Below are positions 1 through 48,590 of a DNA stretch of 64,000 bases, in pieces. Origin of the DNA: Lepas anatifera. Taxonomy: Eukaryota > Arthropoda > Thecostraca > Lepadidae. A program made the translations under genes and the position numbers. The stretch is from the NCBI GenBank assembly GCA_034440635.1, contig JAOTON010001596.1:651501-715500 (forward strand), read 5' to 3'. Below the pieces are notes generated by a model. That model searched no databases. It had not been told where the DNA came from and saw nothing but the letters and a program-made list of their open reading frames with translations. Positions within the stretch are counted from its first letter, which is position 1. The number at the start of each line of letters is the position of its first letter.

Positions 1-331
1 TGTATGTGAATCAGTGGTTTAGAACAATCACAGACAAGGTCGCAGCCCACATCTAGATGTGTTTTCAACTCCCTAGATATAGCTTTTCCTCCAGACCGGC
101 GACTGCCTTTTCATTGGGATCCGCCATCTCGCGAGAGGCAATTATTTTAGGGCATAGATTCACACGACCAATCGAATGTATTCATATATTAGTTGATTTT
201 TTAATAACAACAATCAAATACGCCCTATTGATCGCGAGAATCAATACCGATCCAATAACTGAAGCTATTTTAGGATGTGTCGCGTCAGTTTTCACTCAGG
301 TCGTGAGTGAAGATGCCGCGCAGTGCCTTAC
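1..331. other. intron 16 start; nothing recognised
   Basis: AT-rich sequence following the exon 16 donor. I see no further TRPA exon, RNA gene or repeat here. Confidence 0.6.
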
Positions 332-35916
<35,585 letters not shown>

Positions 35917-36060
35917 GCCGGTAGTTATGGCCGACTTCCGAGAGAAGGCGCTCTCTCAGGTGGCGCTACTATCCGGGCGCGGGGTCGGCTACGTGGACAG
36001 ATTGCCCGCACGAGCGCTGCTGTTGGTCTGAAAAAGGGAGAGCTAGTGGTTACAAGTGAA
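35917..36060 (-). promoter_or_regulatory. possible promoter / 5' leader for exon 1B
   Basis: GC-rich sequence directly upstream of the exon 1B start, with CpGs. Inferred from composition and position only. Confidence 0.3.
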
Positions 36061-36936
36061 GTGCCTCAAAACTCGTAGGGCTGGACTTCATAGGATGCAG
36101 GGTGAAGGCAACAATGGGCATATTCCCCCGCAATCGACCCTCGGAGCCCCCTGAAATGTCACTTTACACAAAGTGGCGGCGGAAAGTTTTCGTCCAAGTG
36201 GGACACCTTCGATGGGGTCCATCACACCAACGGGAAATGTACTCGAGGATGGTTGATCGTTTAATGGTAAATTTAACATAAATAATTACTATTGTATTGC
36301 GCAGTTGAAAATATCAATTTGTCCCAAACTCACCTACTCTGGCTTTGATTATAAATCGGCCATAGGTTTGATTATAGCTTTTAATGGGCACACTTTTATG
36401 ATTCAGCTAGCGATAAATGCTCACTCACCGGCTGTTCGTGACAGGCAATGCGTAACAAAGGTGCAGAGCATAATACAGATTTCTCATTTTTAGGCTTCCT
36501 GTAGTTGAAATAATCTTAGAGGGGCAAAAACACTTTGTGCTACTGATACATTATTTCAGTACGCATGTTTGTAGAACAGAGCAAAATAATTGGGGGTAAT
36601 TTCCGTTGGGGTGAATAAGGCGTATCCGAAAAATATTAGTCTCTGTATTTTCTGCCCGTGAACTGGTAACTGGACAGTACACGCATATGTAGACACGAAC
36701 CTATAAAGAATTAATGAAGCCGATAGAGTAGGTCGGAAGTTCATGCTACCTCGGTTCGCACCGCCCAGCGGACGGTACATAGCCGCAACCACCAACTATC
36801 GGTAGGATACACACTCACTAAAATTATCATGCTTTTTTGTCGTTAGATGATGACCTAATTTCACCGATACAAAGAGGACTCATCCAATTGTTCTGTATAG
36901 CTTCCAGCTGATCCTGGCTGTGCCTTTTATGCTGGC
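36061..36936. other. intergenic, unassigned
   Basis: AT-rich sequence beyond the 5' end of the TRPA gene. I see no gene or repeat family here. Confidence 0.5.
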
Positions 36937-37950
36937 TTAACCCGCGCCCCACCGGAGGTCTGGCGCCACCTTCGCCCCACCGGGGGCATCGATGGCCCTC
37001 TCTAACTCCGGAAACATGGGGGTAGCGCAAATCTGCAAAGTGCATTAGAAAGCTCGTGTGAATTCAGTAGGAAATTACTTCGCATGTTTAAGCACTCAGG
37101 TCAATGGTTTGACCTCCAGAGGTCAAGTTTGGTCACGATAGGCTATTTTCACTAAAATATGCAATGCTTAAGAAAACAGCATAACTCTTATGCCATTAGA
37201 GCTATTGCTATTGTAAAAGACATTTGATAGGAAAACGCCTGACCTTTTTCCGTTATGTTGAACGTAATGACCTTTCGCCAGTGGTTTGACCGTCACAGGT
37301 CACCTCGCGACCCAATATGACCTGAGGTCACGAAAGTTCATATAGTGACCTTGTCGTATAGTAAATAAAAGCCAGTAACAATACATGTGCGATGATGTTT
37401 GATTCAGCGCTCTAGCTTAATTAGGTCATAGGTTATCTTGAAAATACTGTTTTTGAACCCTGATGACCTTGGATGACCTCGGAGAGGTCAAAGGGCAGAT
37501 ATGGCCTCCGGGGTTCGTAAAAGGGTATCCAAGAACGCTTTTCTGAGCAAGCTGAGCATTTGCAATCGTTTTTGTGACTTTAATGTCATAAGACAAATTT
37601 CCCCATGTTTTTCAGTGTGAGAGGTGACCTCGTGACCAAGCCTCAGGTAAAAAATAAAAAAATCCGGATATGCATTATGTAGACCCTGGAGGGGTCATGA
37701 ATTGTAGAAAGTTTCAAATTTATCGACTAAGAAATGTAGCTCTTATAAAGCTCAAAAGTTGAAGTGAGGTGACCTTGGTTGAGCTCACTTGGTGACCTGG
37801 CCTTGGGTGACCCGAGGTAAAAAATTTCAGGGATAGTGGGAAAATTATGGGGTGAGAGATAGAGCCCTCAGCTGCGTTGCTGCGCCTCGTCGTTTTTCTG
37901 TTATTCCAAAATAATACTTAGGGAGCTATCGATGGTGGGGCGAGGGTTAA
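36937..37950. mobile_element. TTAA-flanked element with GGTCA-rich interior (B1)
   Basis: Ends CTTAACCCGCGCCCCACCGG (left) and CTTAACCCTCGCCCCACCAT (right end read inward). TTAA occurs at both boundaries. About 1.0 kb, non-coding, crowded with AGGTCA/TGACCT motifs (for example GACCTTGGATGACCTCGGAG). Confidence 0.8.
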
Positions 37951-37981
37951 GAAAATTTGCTTCGTGTAGGAATGTTATTTT

Positions 37982-38100
37982 TCAAAACAAGTCCCGGCGG
38001 AGCCTCTGAATAAGTTGATCTGATTCCCAAAATCCCTTCCAACAGGGTGAGAGCTGCTACACCGTATGACTGTGGCATTTGGTGCGTCGTCAAACTCCAA
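37982..38100 (+). mobile_element. SINE 3' part
   Basis: Starts inside the B box (CAAGTCCCGGCGGAGCCTCT) and continues AATCCCTTCCAACAGGGTGA, almost identical to 48820-48945. 5'-truncated. Confidence 0.8.
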
Positions 38101-38424
38101 CAATTACTATACATGTTCTTGGGACCACCTAGAGGCACATTTTTGCGACTAGAAGGTCATTGAAACCTGAAGTTTACAGTGACCAATTCCGGTATATAGC
38201 GGCATGGAAAAATTTCCATGTTCAAGCTCCTGTGAAGTCGAAATAGCACACCAAACAAGAAGAAAATAGCCTTTTTTATAAATTTTGTCCAAGTTGTTCT
38301 CGGTTCGACTGTTGGAGTCGGAGTCTCACTTAAGTCATCAAGGAACTTGTCACGGAGACCCCGACCCCACCACCCGAACGAGCAGCTCCCACACTTTGAT
38401 TTAGAAGTCAAAGTTTAACGTCCC

Positions 38425-38632
38425 ACAAAGCACAAGGACGGCCGCCCCGCTCAGGTCACCCTATCACCAGTCAGTTGCCAGCCGACCTGTGCGTCGGGTC
38501 GTCTCATAGAGCGCCGGAGCGTCTCAGGGGAACTGATCCCAAGCCTGGACATGCACTGCCACTGCATGCTTCTGAGCAGCGGGCCGGAGTCCAACGCTCT
38601 ACCAACTGAGCTACTGGGGCGGTTTAAAAATT
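38425..38632 (-). mobile_element. tRNA-derived SINE
   Basis: On the minus strand it starts CCCCAGTAGCTCAGTTGGTA then GAGCGTTGGACTCCGG, an unmistakable tRNA 5' half. The remaining body matches 19378-19570. The 3' half of a tRNA cannot be folded, so this is a SINE and not a tRNA gene. Confidence 0.85.
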
Positions 38633-38639
38633 TTAAACA

Positions 38640-41600
38640 CATTTCTGAAAAGTCATTCTTAGGGGTTTCATCTCAGTTTTTATGACAGCTGCATTACTGT
38701 GCAATGGCTTAAGAGTACTCGCAGCACAAAATGGCTTACAAAGCTATTTTGATTTCAGCACCGGTCTTTAAAAGGAACTGAAAAGTTATTAGAATGCAAG
38801 TGCCGGATTCCGACCAATATTTGTAGAAAGGGAAAAGGACCCAAAATTGTGAAAAAACATGTTTTTTTACCGAAAACTTGGAGAAAATCGGGGTGGTTGG
38901 ACGAACAAAAGCCGTTTTGCCTCCCTCCTTAGATCTACGTCCACTCGAAGCTTTCCTCCGTACAAGAGTTTACCGTATTGATATTAACAGTTTTGTATGG
39001 CTGAAACTCGATTCCCACTATTTTCGCCCACACAAATTCAGCTAACAATTAACGGCACTTTCCACCTACTGTAAACAGAGGAACAGAAAACTGCAATGGC
39101 TGACACACCAGTTGACCACGCTAACCAAGAATGACATCGCCTTTGACTGTTGAAGCCCGGTTTCGGTTCTCGTTTGTTTGACCCGACATCGTTTGACGGA
39201 TATGCGCCGCACACTCCACCCAGGTGCTAAAACGAAATCGAAATGCGCCGCATCTGTTCGCGCGCCTGTGCTATGGCTGCCGTGAACCGAACGTTTGCCG
39301 TGTTTCTATGGTAATTCCCAACGAAGAGACTCTCAGATCTACTCTTTAAACAGTGTAAACTCTGGAGCCGGTCGTTCTGCTTCTGAAGAAAGGAAATACT
39401 GGATACCAACCAAGCGTCACCACCACCTCACTGAACTCTTATTATTACCTTGTAAATACCATCAGCTTCTTGGCTTTTGGATGACAATATGAAACCTAAC
39501 TTGCCGGTCGATCTGACTTATGCAATCTCATCTGATACGGTCTGATCTGATAGCAGATGAAGAAACTCAAAACAATCAGTGATAGGCACGCGATCCAAAA
39601 ATAGCTGGTCCGATCACGCTATTCCCCGATCCAAATGTGACGTCCTGCGATCGTAATTCCGTGATCGCAGGATATCTTTTTATTATTGAACACATATATC
39701 ACGTCAGTTTATTCTGCGATCAGTACTCGATGACTGAGTTTTGCTCTGGAAGAAATAATGACTGACAGTGGCGGTGCTTGAACGTTATGACAGCCTAGGC
39801 ACGATTGGCTTAGAGGTAAGGGCGTCGCCCAGGCTTTTTACCTGATAGTGGACTGGGGCGGATCCAGCAGGTCGGCTGGAGAGGGGCAACCTCAAGTCGA
39901 TGAGCAAAAAAATCCACAAAAACAAAAACAACCGTTGTGTGATTGTAGCGGAGCGCGGCAGGATTTAACTGGTGCAGGGGTGATTTTCACCTTCGAGGAT
40001 GCCCTTCCCGAAGGAACAAAGGCACTTAAACAGGTTTTAACGATACAAAATCCTCCGCAGATTATGAATTTTAAGCTTAGTTTCTGAGGGGTCAATACCT
40101 ATTCCCTCCTTGTATTTAACTTTGGGGCCGGATGCCCTCCCCCGCCTAGATCCGCCCCTGTGCGAGGGTGGATTCCAAGCTCACCAGAAGATGGAAAGAG
40201 GAGATAGTGGGTGAAGCCACAAATTAATGGTTGTCTGGAAGGGCGAGATCGCCAGCGGCCCTGCCACAAATGCCGAATTAAAGATTGCTGTGATGTCAGC
40301 CTGTACTGACGTGTAAGTAGGCGGTGTTGGTTTTAATTCCGCGTTTGATGGAACGATGTTTTTCTGATAAGCGTAAAAAATGGTGTCTTGTTAATTGCAA
40401 TGTCTCGGGTTTCACCGTTTAATGAGCATTCATATTGTTCAGGCATTTTCACTTGTCGCGACAAAACGCACGGAAAGAAACCGTCTTTGGATTTCTTAGG
40501 GTTGTTTTGATGAGGCACGGCTCTCGGGTAATGCATAAAGGCAATGCATATCTCCTTATGTCCATAATAGCTGCCAGGGACCCGTACATCTATGCACGGT
40601 AAATGCTCACAATTTGATAATCAGATAAAAATTGAATAAAGCATAGAAATACAATTACATAAAACTGAACCTAAAACTCGAATAAAATATAATAATGCCA
40701 TAAAATACAATACAATAATAAAATAATCAGATGTGTTAAATAAGATCAGTTAGTTAATTAAGGGCTTTTTATAAGGCATTCTGTGCAAGGCACCTTTGGC
40801 CGCCTCTAAAGTGTGGGGGATAATTCTTCGGGGGGGGTGTTTACTTTAATGTCGCAGAACAAAGGGACGAATCTTATTTCAAGGAATGGGTCGCGAGGTG
40901 TAGCAACACTAGCGAGGGAAGGGGATTGCTACGGCAGAGATACCGAGCCTGGGGCACAGGTAGGATTTAAAAGGGTACGTGAAGAGGCTTGCCAGCGTAA
41001 AGATTAGTTTTTTTTTAATTTTGTTCCTTGTTATCGAATGACCGTTTTGCTTACGTTACTCAAGTTCCTCCATTGAAAAATAATAATTTTGGGTTATTAG
41101 AAACACCCGCAAGCACCATGACATGGTGCCGCGGGTCTTTATCCTGCAACCAAGAGGTGAGGTTACAGCACCCTCTCTGGCTGGGTAGCCGCCGCATAGA
41201 GGAAGAGAGAAGGGTAATAGAACAGATAGAGTGTCAGGGAGGGGTGTGAGTTGGTTAGTTGTTAGTCTTAGATGTGGTTAGTATAGTTAGTAGTCCTTAA
41301 GTTAGGGTTAGTTGGTTAGCAAACATGAACGGATGGTTAGATAGGGTTAGTTGGTTAGTTGAACTTTTTTTTACTATGGTGGGAGCTATTATGAGTAGGA
41401 CCAGACATTGAAGTGTACGTAATAAGGCACCCTGTTCCTAATTACACACGAATGCAGCCTGTAAAAACTGTTCTCTAGGGATGAGCATGACAGCTAAAAC
41501 TTTCGCATCCTGACAGAGGATTATGCAACACATTCAACTACGATATTGCAGAGTTTCATGATTCAGAATTGCCCCTTTTTGGTGCAATTGCGATTTTTCT

Positions 41601-41820
41601 GTTAGGTGTGCGTAAAAGGGGCACTTCCCCTATCTAATCCCATATAAAAGCCTAAAGCGCACGTGAAAGCCCTACAAACCTTAGGTTTCAAAGAGCTCTG
41701 AAGGGCTGAATGACACTTGCTCCATCAGGGTCAAAATCACGAAAAACGATGGTAAAAACATTGCTGTTTATTTTCCACTGCTGGAGCTTGCATGTGCCAT
41801 ACCTGGCCCGGGAGGTTATG
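38640..41820. other. intergenic; short elements only
   Basis: Contains a short element ending in GGCGGATCCAG / CTAGATCCGCCCC (about 39855-40164), a tRNA-like head at about 39797-39840, AT-rich DNA at 40610-40760 and a GGTTAG-rich patch at about 41240-41360. No gene recognised. Confidence 0.5.
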
Positions 41821-41835
41821 AAGTGGTTCAGCCTG

Positions 41836-42820
41836 CCCCTCCTCCCCAGGATTGTGGCGCTGTTACCTCCCCCTCCTCCCCAGGATTGTGGCGCTGTTAC
41901 CTCCCCTCCTCCCCAGGATTGTGGCGCTGTTACCTCCCCCTCCTCCCCAGGATTGTGGCGCTGTTACCTCCCCTCCTCCCCAGGATTGTGGCGCTGTTAC
42001 CTCCCCTCCTCCCCAGGATTGTGGCGCTGTTACCTCCCCCTCCTCCCCAGGATTGTGGCGCTGTTACCTCCCCTCCTCCCCAGGATTGTGGCGCTGTTAC
42101 TTCCCCCTCCTCCCCAGGATTGTGGCGCTGTTACCTCCCCCTCCTCCCCAGGATTGTGGCGCTGTTACCTCCCCTCCTCCCCAGGATTGTGGCGCTGTTA
42201 CCTCCCCTCCTCCCCAGGATTGTGGCGCTGTTACCTCCCCCTCCTCCCCAGGATTGTGGCGCTGTTACCTCCCCTCCTCCCCAGGATTGTGGCGCTGTTA
42301 CCTCCCCCTCCTCCCCAGGATTGTGGCGCTGTTACCTCCCCTCCTCCCCAGGATTGTGGCGCTGTTACCTCCCCTCCTCCCCAGGATTGTGGCGCTGTTA
42401 CCTCCCCCTCCTCCCCAGGATTGTGGCGCTGTTACCTCCCCCTCCTCCCCAGGATTGTGGCGCTGTTACCTCCCCTCCTCCCCAGGATTGTGGCGCTGTT
42501 ACCTCCCCCTCCTCCCCAGGATTGTGGCGCTGTTACCTCCCCCTCCTCCCCAGGATTGTGGCGCTGTTACCTCCCCTCCTCCCCAGGATTGTGGCGCTGT
42601 TACCTCCCCCTCCTCCCCAGGATTGTGGCGCTGTTGCCTCCCCTCCTCCCCAGGATTGTGGCGCTGTTACCTCCCCCTCCTCCCCAGGATTGTGGCGCTG
42701 TTACCTCCCCTCCTCCCCAGGATTGTGGCGCTGTTACCTCCCCTCCTCCCCAGGATTGTGGCGCTGTTACCTCCCCCTCCTCCCCAGGATTGTGGCGCTG
42801 TTACCTCCCCTCCCCTCCCC
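41836..42820. repeat. 33/34-bp minisatellite with pyrimidine tract + CAG
   Basis: About 29 copies of CCTCCCCAGGATTGTGGCGC followed by TGTTACCTCCCCT. Units differ by one C (33 or 34 bp). Each unit looks like a plus-strand 3' splice site (pyrimidine tract, CAG, G). All three frames are open because no unit has a stop, so the long open frames are not evidence of coding. Confidence 0.95.
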
Positions 42821-43104
42821 ACGCCAACCTGAGCCCCTGGATCGGCCAGTGTCTGAAGCAGATGGTACAGTTCGGAAATCGGTGGGCACCAGAGGCACCC
42901 CCTGCCAACCGCCGTTCACAGTTTACTCTCACTGCCATCTGATATGGCTGGTTACGCGGTAGTGATGAGCTCTTCTTCTCTGCGGCACATTCATTATACC
43001 TGCACGGCACCAACATCTGGTCAATCACGCGATGGTTTCGTGACCGGTCAGATGTTCTGCCAGACTCTCCCCAGGCCATCTCTTACATCTGGTGATCAAT
43101 AAAG
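42821..43104 (+). other. possible 3'-terminal exon with AATAAA
   Basis: After the array, GC-richer sequence reads LSPWIGQCLKQMVQFGNRW and stops after LTAI at about 42942. A canonical AATAAA follows at 43099. No family recognised. It could be the end of a plus-strand gene whose 3' splice site was amplified into the adjacent array, or part of a transposon. Confidence 0.25.
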
Positions 43105-44115
43105 GTTTCTCCAAACATGTCGCGGTAGCATCTTGACATTTAGAAATGTGATTTTGGGCAGCTGATAACATCTAGTGTTCACTTTGTCGTGTGTGTCTGC
43201 AGAAAAGGCGTAATTTCGTATTTTCTAAATGTATGCACATTCTTCAAAGATGGGCAGAAGACAAAGAAGTTAGCGCAATAGCACTGAAAGCTAGACTGGT
43301 GATCCATTGGCATAGAAGTAGGCAGTTCTGCCTTAAATCTAATCTGCAGTTTTACGTTGTTTTCCCAATTAGAGGATGAGTGAAATTCTCTCTTGTGCTA
43401 AAAGTATTCTCCTGCTGTAATGTTCTTTCTCCCCAATTTTTACAGCTTCACTTCTTGCAATTTTTAAACATCTTGTACAAACGTATAATTTTGATACCAG
43501 AAGCTTTACCCTCCAAATTGCACGTCCCAAACCTCACGGAGCTCATTAGGCGCCTAGAAGACCAAGAAATAGACCATGGTCGTCTCTCTTGACCTGAAAA
43601 AAATAAGAGTACACTCTTATTTTTGGCAATCGGCAGGGCTGAGGAGCAGCGCAGGCGACAGGGCGCGGACGTGTCGACTCACCTCAGCAACTTCGCCACG
43701 AAATACAACCCATGGCCTCCGCATAAAGCAAACGTTTTCATGGACGCAGCCGGTTCTGGCTAAGCATAATTTGATAAGAAATATATGGTCGTCGTTTCTA
43801 TACGGCAATGCAAACGTGTTCGACTAAGAACTTATGGAGTCGCCCCTCTTGTGTTCCTCATTTAATTATGTATGCTCAAAAACTATTCAGTGGGAAAAAA
43901 GGCTTGAACTTTGTCTCCTCAATAATTTATACTGGCTTAGTATATCCGCTTAGAATTTATTCTAACTTGCTTAAGGCCTAAACATGATGGGATACAGTAG
44001 AATGATACAATAATGAATTCTATATGAAATCCTATCACAACCAGGACAGCCTTTGAATTCCCCCCTGCTCTGCACTATCGTTTCGCTGCATTCTTCGTTT
44101 GCTCCGTAGCCATAT
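43105..44115. other. intergenic, unassigned
   Basis: No recognisable gene or repeat family. Confidence 0.5.
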
Positions 44116-44566
44116 TTAAAGGCAAGGTAGCACCTTTATAACGTGATATTAACTGAGATAGTCAAGTTGTAAAGCATGCCGGAAAGCCCGGTACTCAATA
44201 TATCATTTGTCTTGGAACTCGAAATTTCCGTCGAGAAAAGCTAAAACCCTACCTGAAATGTACCCAAAATATACCCAAGGAGCCTGCCGCAGCTGTCAGC
44301 CGTTGGTGTGACGCCATGCTAACGTCACCGTCAGCAGTCAGCCTATTGAAGCCAATTGAATATGGTAGTGGTTGCTAGATCATGGCGTCATGCACAGGCA
44401 GAAGTTTATTTCCTACCATAGAGGAGGAGCATTTTAGATATAAAAATATTGAGGTTATTGTACATTTTTGAAAGAAAAGTCATTAACATTTTCATGACTT
44501 TCGGCTAAGAATACCCCTAATTACACTAGATTCCGGGATTCAACCAAGCTGCTACATTCCCTTTAA
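44116..44566 (+). mobile_element. TTAA-flanked MITE, family A, copy 3 (intact)
   Basis: 451 bp between TTAA sites. Ends TTAAAGGCAAGGTAGCACCT and TTAAAGGGAATGTAGCAGCT (read inward). It aligns over its full length with 16547-17004. Non-coding. Confidence 0.88.
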
Positions 44567-45366
44567 TTGCCAACTACTCCTCCTAACGGGGAGCCCAGTT
44601 GCAAGGGGTCTGGTTAAAGTTCTCTCCTCTTTCCAGAGGAGAGGTTAGGTGGCTTACCACCAAGAAACGTACACACTCAAACACATATACCGTTGTGTAT
44701 AAACAACTTATTATTTTTTAAATGTGTTCGACAGATCACCGCATCATTTTATTTCAAAATGTAATTTCCAACTCAGTGGTGAGTTTCCCAGACATAAATA
44801 TAGACGTGCTGAATGTTAAATAACCTCTTACTAACTAACTACGCTAACACATGTTAATTAGTTATTCGGGTTTCGGCATTAACAAATTATGCTCCGGGTA
44901 AAGTAATCAAGATATCCTGGTCTACAATTTCTTCCACCGACCTTCTTGCTCACACTTCCTTAAAGAGAAGCAGGAGCCCCCGATCCATGTTATTACCGCA
45001 TTGGTTCAAGCGTTGGTTTCAATTAGTGTAAAAAATGATGTGGAGGCTTATGACATGAGATTCTCTTATCGCATATCTAGGGCATCGTCCGAACTACATG
45101 GTAGGAGTAGAGCAGCAGCGATGCTTGTATCCTTCCGTGGAAAACGACAAATCATGTAGCCTGCCACCGTCCAAGATGACAATGCATAAATGTCGCGGCT
45201 CGGAATAAGATCAAATATGGATTGAGTGCTGTTCCTTGAAGAGGGAAGACGGATAAACATATTAATCGATAACCGTCCCAGATGAAAACAGAAAAATGTC
45301 TGAGTTCGGGTCAGAAATCAGTTCATTCGGTCACGAATTTTCAGACTTCTTTTGGTTATCAACACT
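44567..45366. other. intergenic, unassigned
   Basis: AT-rich sequence with no recognisable gene or repeat. Confidence 0.5.
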
Positions 45367-46148
45367 TCACCGCCATGGGTCCGATCGGACCCTGCCCCTC
45401 GGTTTTTTCGAGAATGCATTCCGAGCTTATTTAAATGAGACGCACGTCACTTTGCGGGCCTGAAGGTTTATCATTTTTACAACGTATGACAACAAAATTG
45501 AAATCAGGTCAGGACTAGTCAACGATTTATGACGTCATTTCTAAACCAATGTATGGCGATTCTGCTCTTCTGAAATGAGTGAAAAACCAGGCCGTAACTC
45601 GGCTTCTAAGAACTAAATCAAGTCTCTGAATGCAATTCAAAAGCTCTTGAAAAGACAAATCCGCATGCTGAAATCCATTTTGAGGTCAGGTAAATACCAA
45701 GGTCACCAGAGACCATCAAAGGCCACGGTTTTTCAGAACTGTTTGTGTCTATAACTTCTCAACGAAACCAGATACAGTCATGAATTTGGTATCATAGTCA
45801 TGAACATGACCCAAGGATTCTAATAATGAGCAACATGATTAAAAGTCATTATTTCACCTTAAAAGGTCATGCCGCATATCATTGGAATCCTTGGGTCAAG
45901 GTAAACACATTGCTTCTTTTGTTCTGTTCTAGGTGTTATGGTACCCGATTAATATGGGATTCTCTAAATGGGTCTAAATGTGACCCATTGTGAACTACTG
46001 CGACGTCAAGGGTCAACGAATATGGTTGAAACTCGGCTTCAGAGTAGAAGACGGTAAGGTAATTCCAGCGCCGTTTCATTTTTTCCGTATCACTTCCGGC
46101 TCCCGAGATTGTAGGAGGGGGTTCCGAATCGGACCCCCAGGAGGTGGT
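45367..46148 (+). mobile_element. TIR element, family C, copy 2
   Basis: Terminal repeats CACCGCCATGGGTCCGATCGG and, from the right end, CACCTCCTGGGGGTCCGATT. The body matches the reverse complement of 18152-18866. It lies only about 30 bp from element B2. Confidence 0.7.
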
Positions 46149-46178
46149 GTATACGAAAAGAGCCCAGGTGTGGCAGGG

Positions 46179-47040
46179 TTAACACCCGCACTGGAGAGGG
46201 GTCTGGCACTAACGCGCAGCGGAGGGGGCCTGGTAGGCTCCCTAAGATCTCGGAAACTAAGAGGTGTAGAAAAGGGCCAGTTGGTGGGTGGGCGGGGGCT
46301 AAAGTAATCTACATCATGGTCAATTTTCATTGACCTAGTTCCATATCTTCAAGGTCAAACCAGGTCATAAAAGTCAAATATTGGCCATGCTGGGGAGCTA
46401 TTGGGAAATGCCGTTATTATGCGGGAAAAAGACGATCATCTAAGGTCATTGAACTAGGAGGTCACAATAAGGTAAACTACTTATAATGTACAGTATGACT
46501 AGCACTTAAACCGCTGTTTAGCGGGAAATGAGGATTGAACTTTACCAATGACCTTTGAGCTTGACCTTTAACCATGCCCTTTACATTGAAATACCTTAAC
46601 CATGACGTCATAGCATAATAAACGTCACACCGGGTAACGCCATTTGACCGCAAGCACTGGGGTAAATGGCCTTGAAAGGATAGATATGACCTTGACCTGT
46701 GACTCTTTGAGCTTGACCTTGAACTTCATGTGAGGTGACATTGACATATCATCCCGGTTATATGGCGTTATAACGTCACCACTCGGTCTCCAATGTAAGC
46801 GAACTGGTCCGACCGCGTGATTACGGCGATCTCAAAATGCAGGTCTGACTTTGAAAGCCTATAAGTCAAAAATTGTTTCGACCAATTTTCCAAATTTCTT
46901 CGCCAATCGATGCGTTATTAATTTTTTTTAATTTGGCCTGGTATTTTTTCTCGGCTACAAGCGGTTCTTCGGCCACCTAGGAAAAACAGGTGGGGGAGGG
47001 GGAGGAGGGGCTCCGAAGCCCCCTCCAGTGCGCGTATTAA
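46179..47040. mobile_element. TTAA-flanked element with GGTCA-rich interior (B2)
   Basis: 862 bp. Ends TTAACACCCGCACTGGAGAG and TTAATACGCGCACTGGAGGG (right end read inward). The interior is full of TGACCTTGA/AGGTCA motifs. Non-coding. Confidence 0.8.
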
Positions 47041-47640
47041 TCTAGCTATATGCTTTTACTTCTAACGCATTAGTTATACCATATCTGGTTTTTTAATCAG
47101 TATTTCCCCATATACTGAGGATTAATTTTTTTTTTGTTCTAACAGCCTGGTGTCAATTTTCTCAATAAAACAGCATGTGTTGACTTTTGTTGTAATTAGC
47201 TGTAAATGATTACATAGTACCCATGAACCGATGTATGCGAGGTACGGGCAGAGCAGAGGTCAGTAAAGCACACAGACTCTCACAAGTCCATCGCATGACT
47301 TAGAACATGCTTTTACCGGGTCTAGAAGCTCAGGTGAATATCAATGAAAAATATTTAACCTTTTTCCCGCCAGTGGCTATTTGGAATTAATGCATCGTTT
47401 GTTTCAGTGCGTAAATATACTTATTTTCATATAAGCAATTGCGGTCACGAATATTTTGCTCGGATGTTTTTCGGATTCCGAAAAGCCATGCAAATTCAAA
47501 TCAGATCTGCAATCAGTCTAAAAACAACGCGATGTGGCATCACACTCTCCCTTGTTCCTGCTGTCGTAAATCTCGGCTCATTTTTCAGCCATGCATCTCG
47601 TTGGCGTTATCCATTTTAGGAGCTATCACATCCAGCCGAC

Positions 47641-47880
47641 AACGTCACGATACACTAAAAAGGAGGGAGTCACCATCGTCTACAGGCATATCTCCGTCGC
47701 TGGAAGACGACGTGGCCCCACGCGCAGCCGGTGAGCCCACCTGCCGAACGCGCCGGCGTCTTTGTGTGCCCGGTGTCGATCCTCTGGGCCGCACTTACTT
47801 TGAAGTGGCTGTACGCGCTGCACTACTCAATTCCGCTTTGTTCGCTGGCCACCCGCCCAGCCAGCCGTCGTAGAAAGCAG
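47641..47880 (+). other. GC-rich, coding-looking segment
   Basis: Within AT-rich DNA, a plus-strand reading gives SPSSTGISPSLEDDVAPRAA followed by a GTGAGC donor-like site, then PGVDPLGRTYF. A +1 shift next to the latter reads KWLYALHYSIPL. The VDPxGxxYxxWL-like pattern faintly resembles the pre-S1 region of cyclic-nucleotide-gated channels. The frame is broken and there is no confirming partner exon. Confidence 0.2.
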
Positions 47881-48389
47881 TGCGGTTGGAAAACCGTGCC
47901 AATTTTTTGTTGGCATGTTCATCTTTTCCTATCACGGATTGAGTGGGGTGGGCAGAGAGGCGGAATGCTCAGTGTAGCTCCCGTAAGGGTTTTTCTAATA
48001 TATAGCAGGACTTGAAACTGATGTCAAAATTCAATAGACATGTGAGAAGGCCGTATGCACCACCAAAACACTATAACCCTATCATCTTTGAACATGGTAG
48101 CTATTGGCGTTGTTTCAAATGTAAACATCTCGATCATTTTCGAATATCCACGCCCCTAGGAACGTTTTAGGTATGTACCACTTTTTTTGTTTTCGAACAA
48201 ACTTACCTAAGCTCCAAAAGGGTCAGCCACAAGCCAGGACATATTTTAAAAAAATGAACCTGATGGGCACTTGACTAAAACGGGCACATCTTTCCATCAA
48301 AAGACAAATTTCAGATCATCATTGACCATGAATATTTAGTTTCTTTAAACTTCTAGCAAGACGGTAAATATATCAAATATGTTATAACA

Positions 48390-48590
48390 CGAGCAGCTAA
48401 GCGGGGCCTGGCGTCGGTGCGCGGTGGAGGGAGGGTTCTAAACTGTCCCTCCCTTGGAATATAAAAAAACAAGAAGGCTAGAAAAACGTCGATTGGGGGA
48501 TGGGGTGGGAGTGATGGTGATCAACATTATAGCTATGTTTTATTGACCTAGGTCAACATCTTCAAGGTCAAACAAGATCGTAAATGATTT
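48390..48590. mobile_element. partial B-type element end
   Basis: A GGTGCGCGGTGGAGGGAGGG-like end followed by GACCTAGGTCAACATCTTCA, resembling the left end of B2. The other end is missing; a similar solitary right end occurs at about 54470-54660 (CCCCCCTCTAGTGCGCGGTA). Confidence 0.5.

Noticed and set aside
38425..38632. Possible functional tRNA gene (CCCCAGTAGCTCAGTTGGTA start)
   Set aside because: Only the 5' half is tRNA-like; the rest is the SINE body found elsewhere, and no acceptor stem closes.
41240..41360. GGTTAG-rich stretch suggesting an internal telomere repeat
   Set aside because: The motif is irregular and interrupted. It does not form a tandem TTAGG or TTAGGG array.
41710..42962. 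Three overlapping plus-strand frames of 326-410 codons (PPPQDCGAVTS repeats)
   Set aside because: All three frames encode the same low-complexity peptides because the 33/34-bp unit lacks stops.
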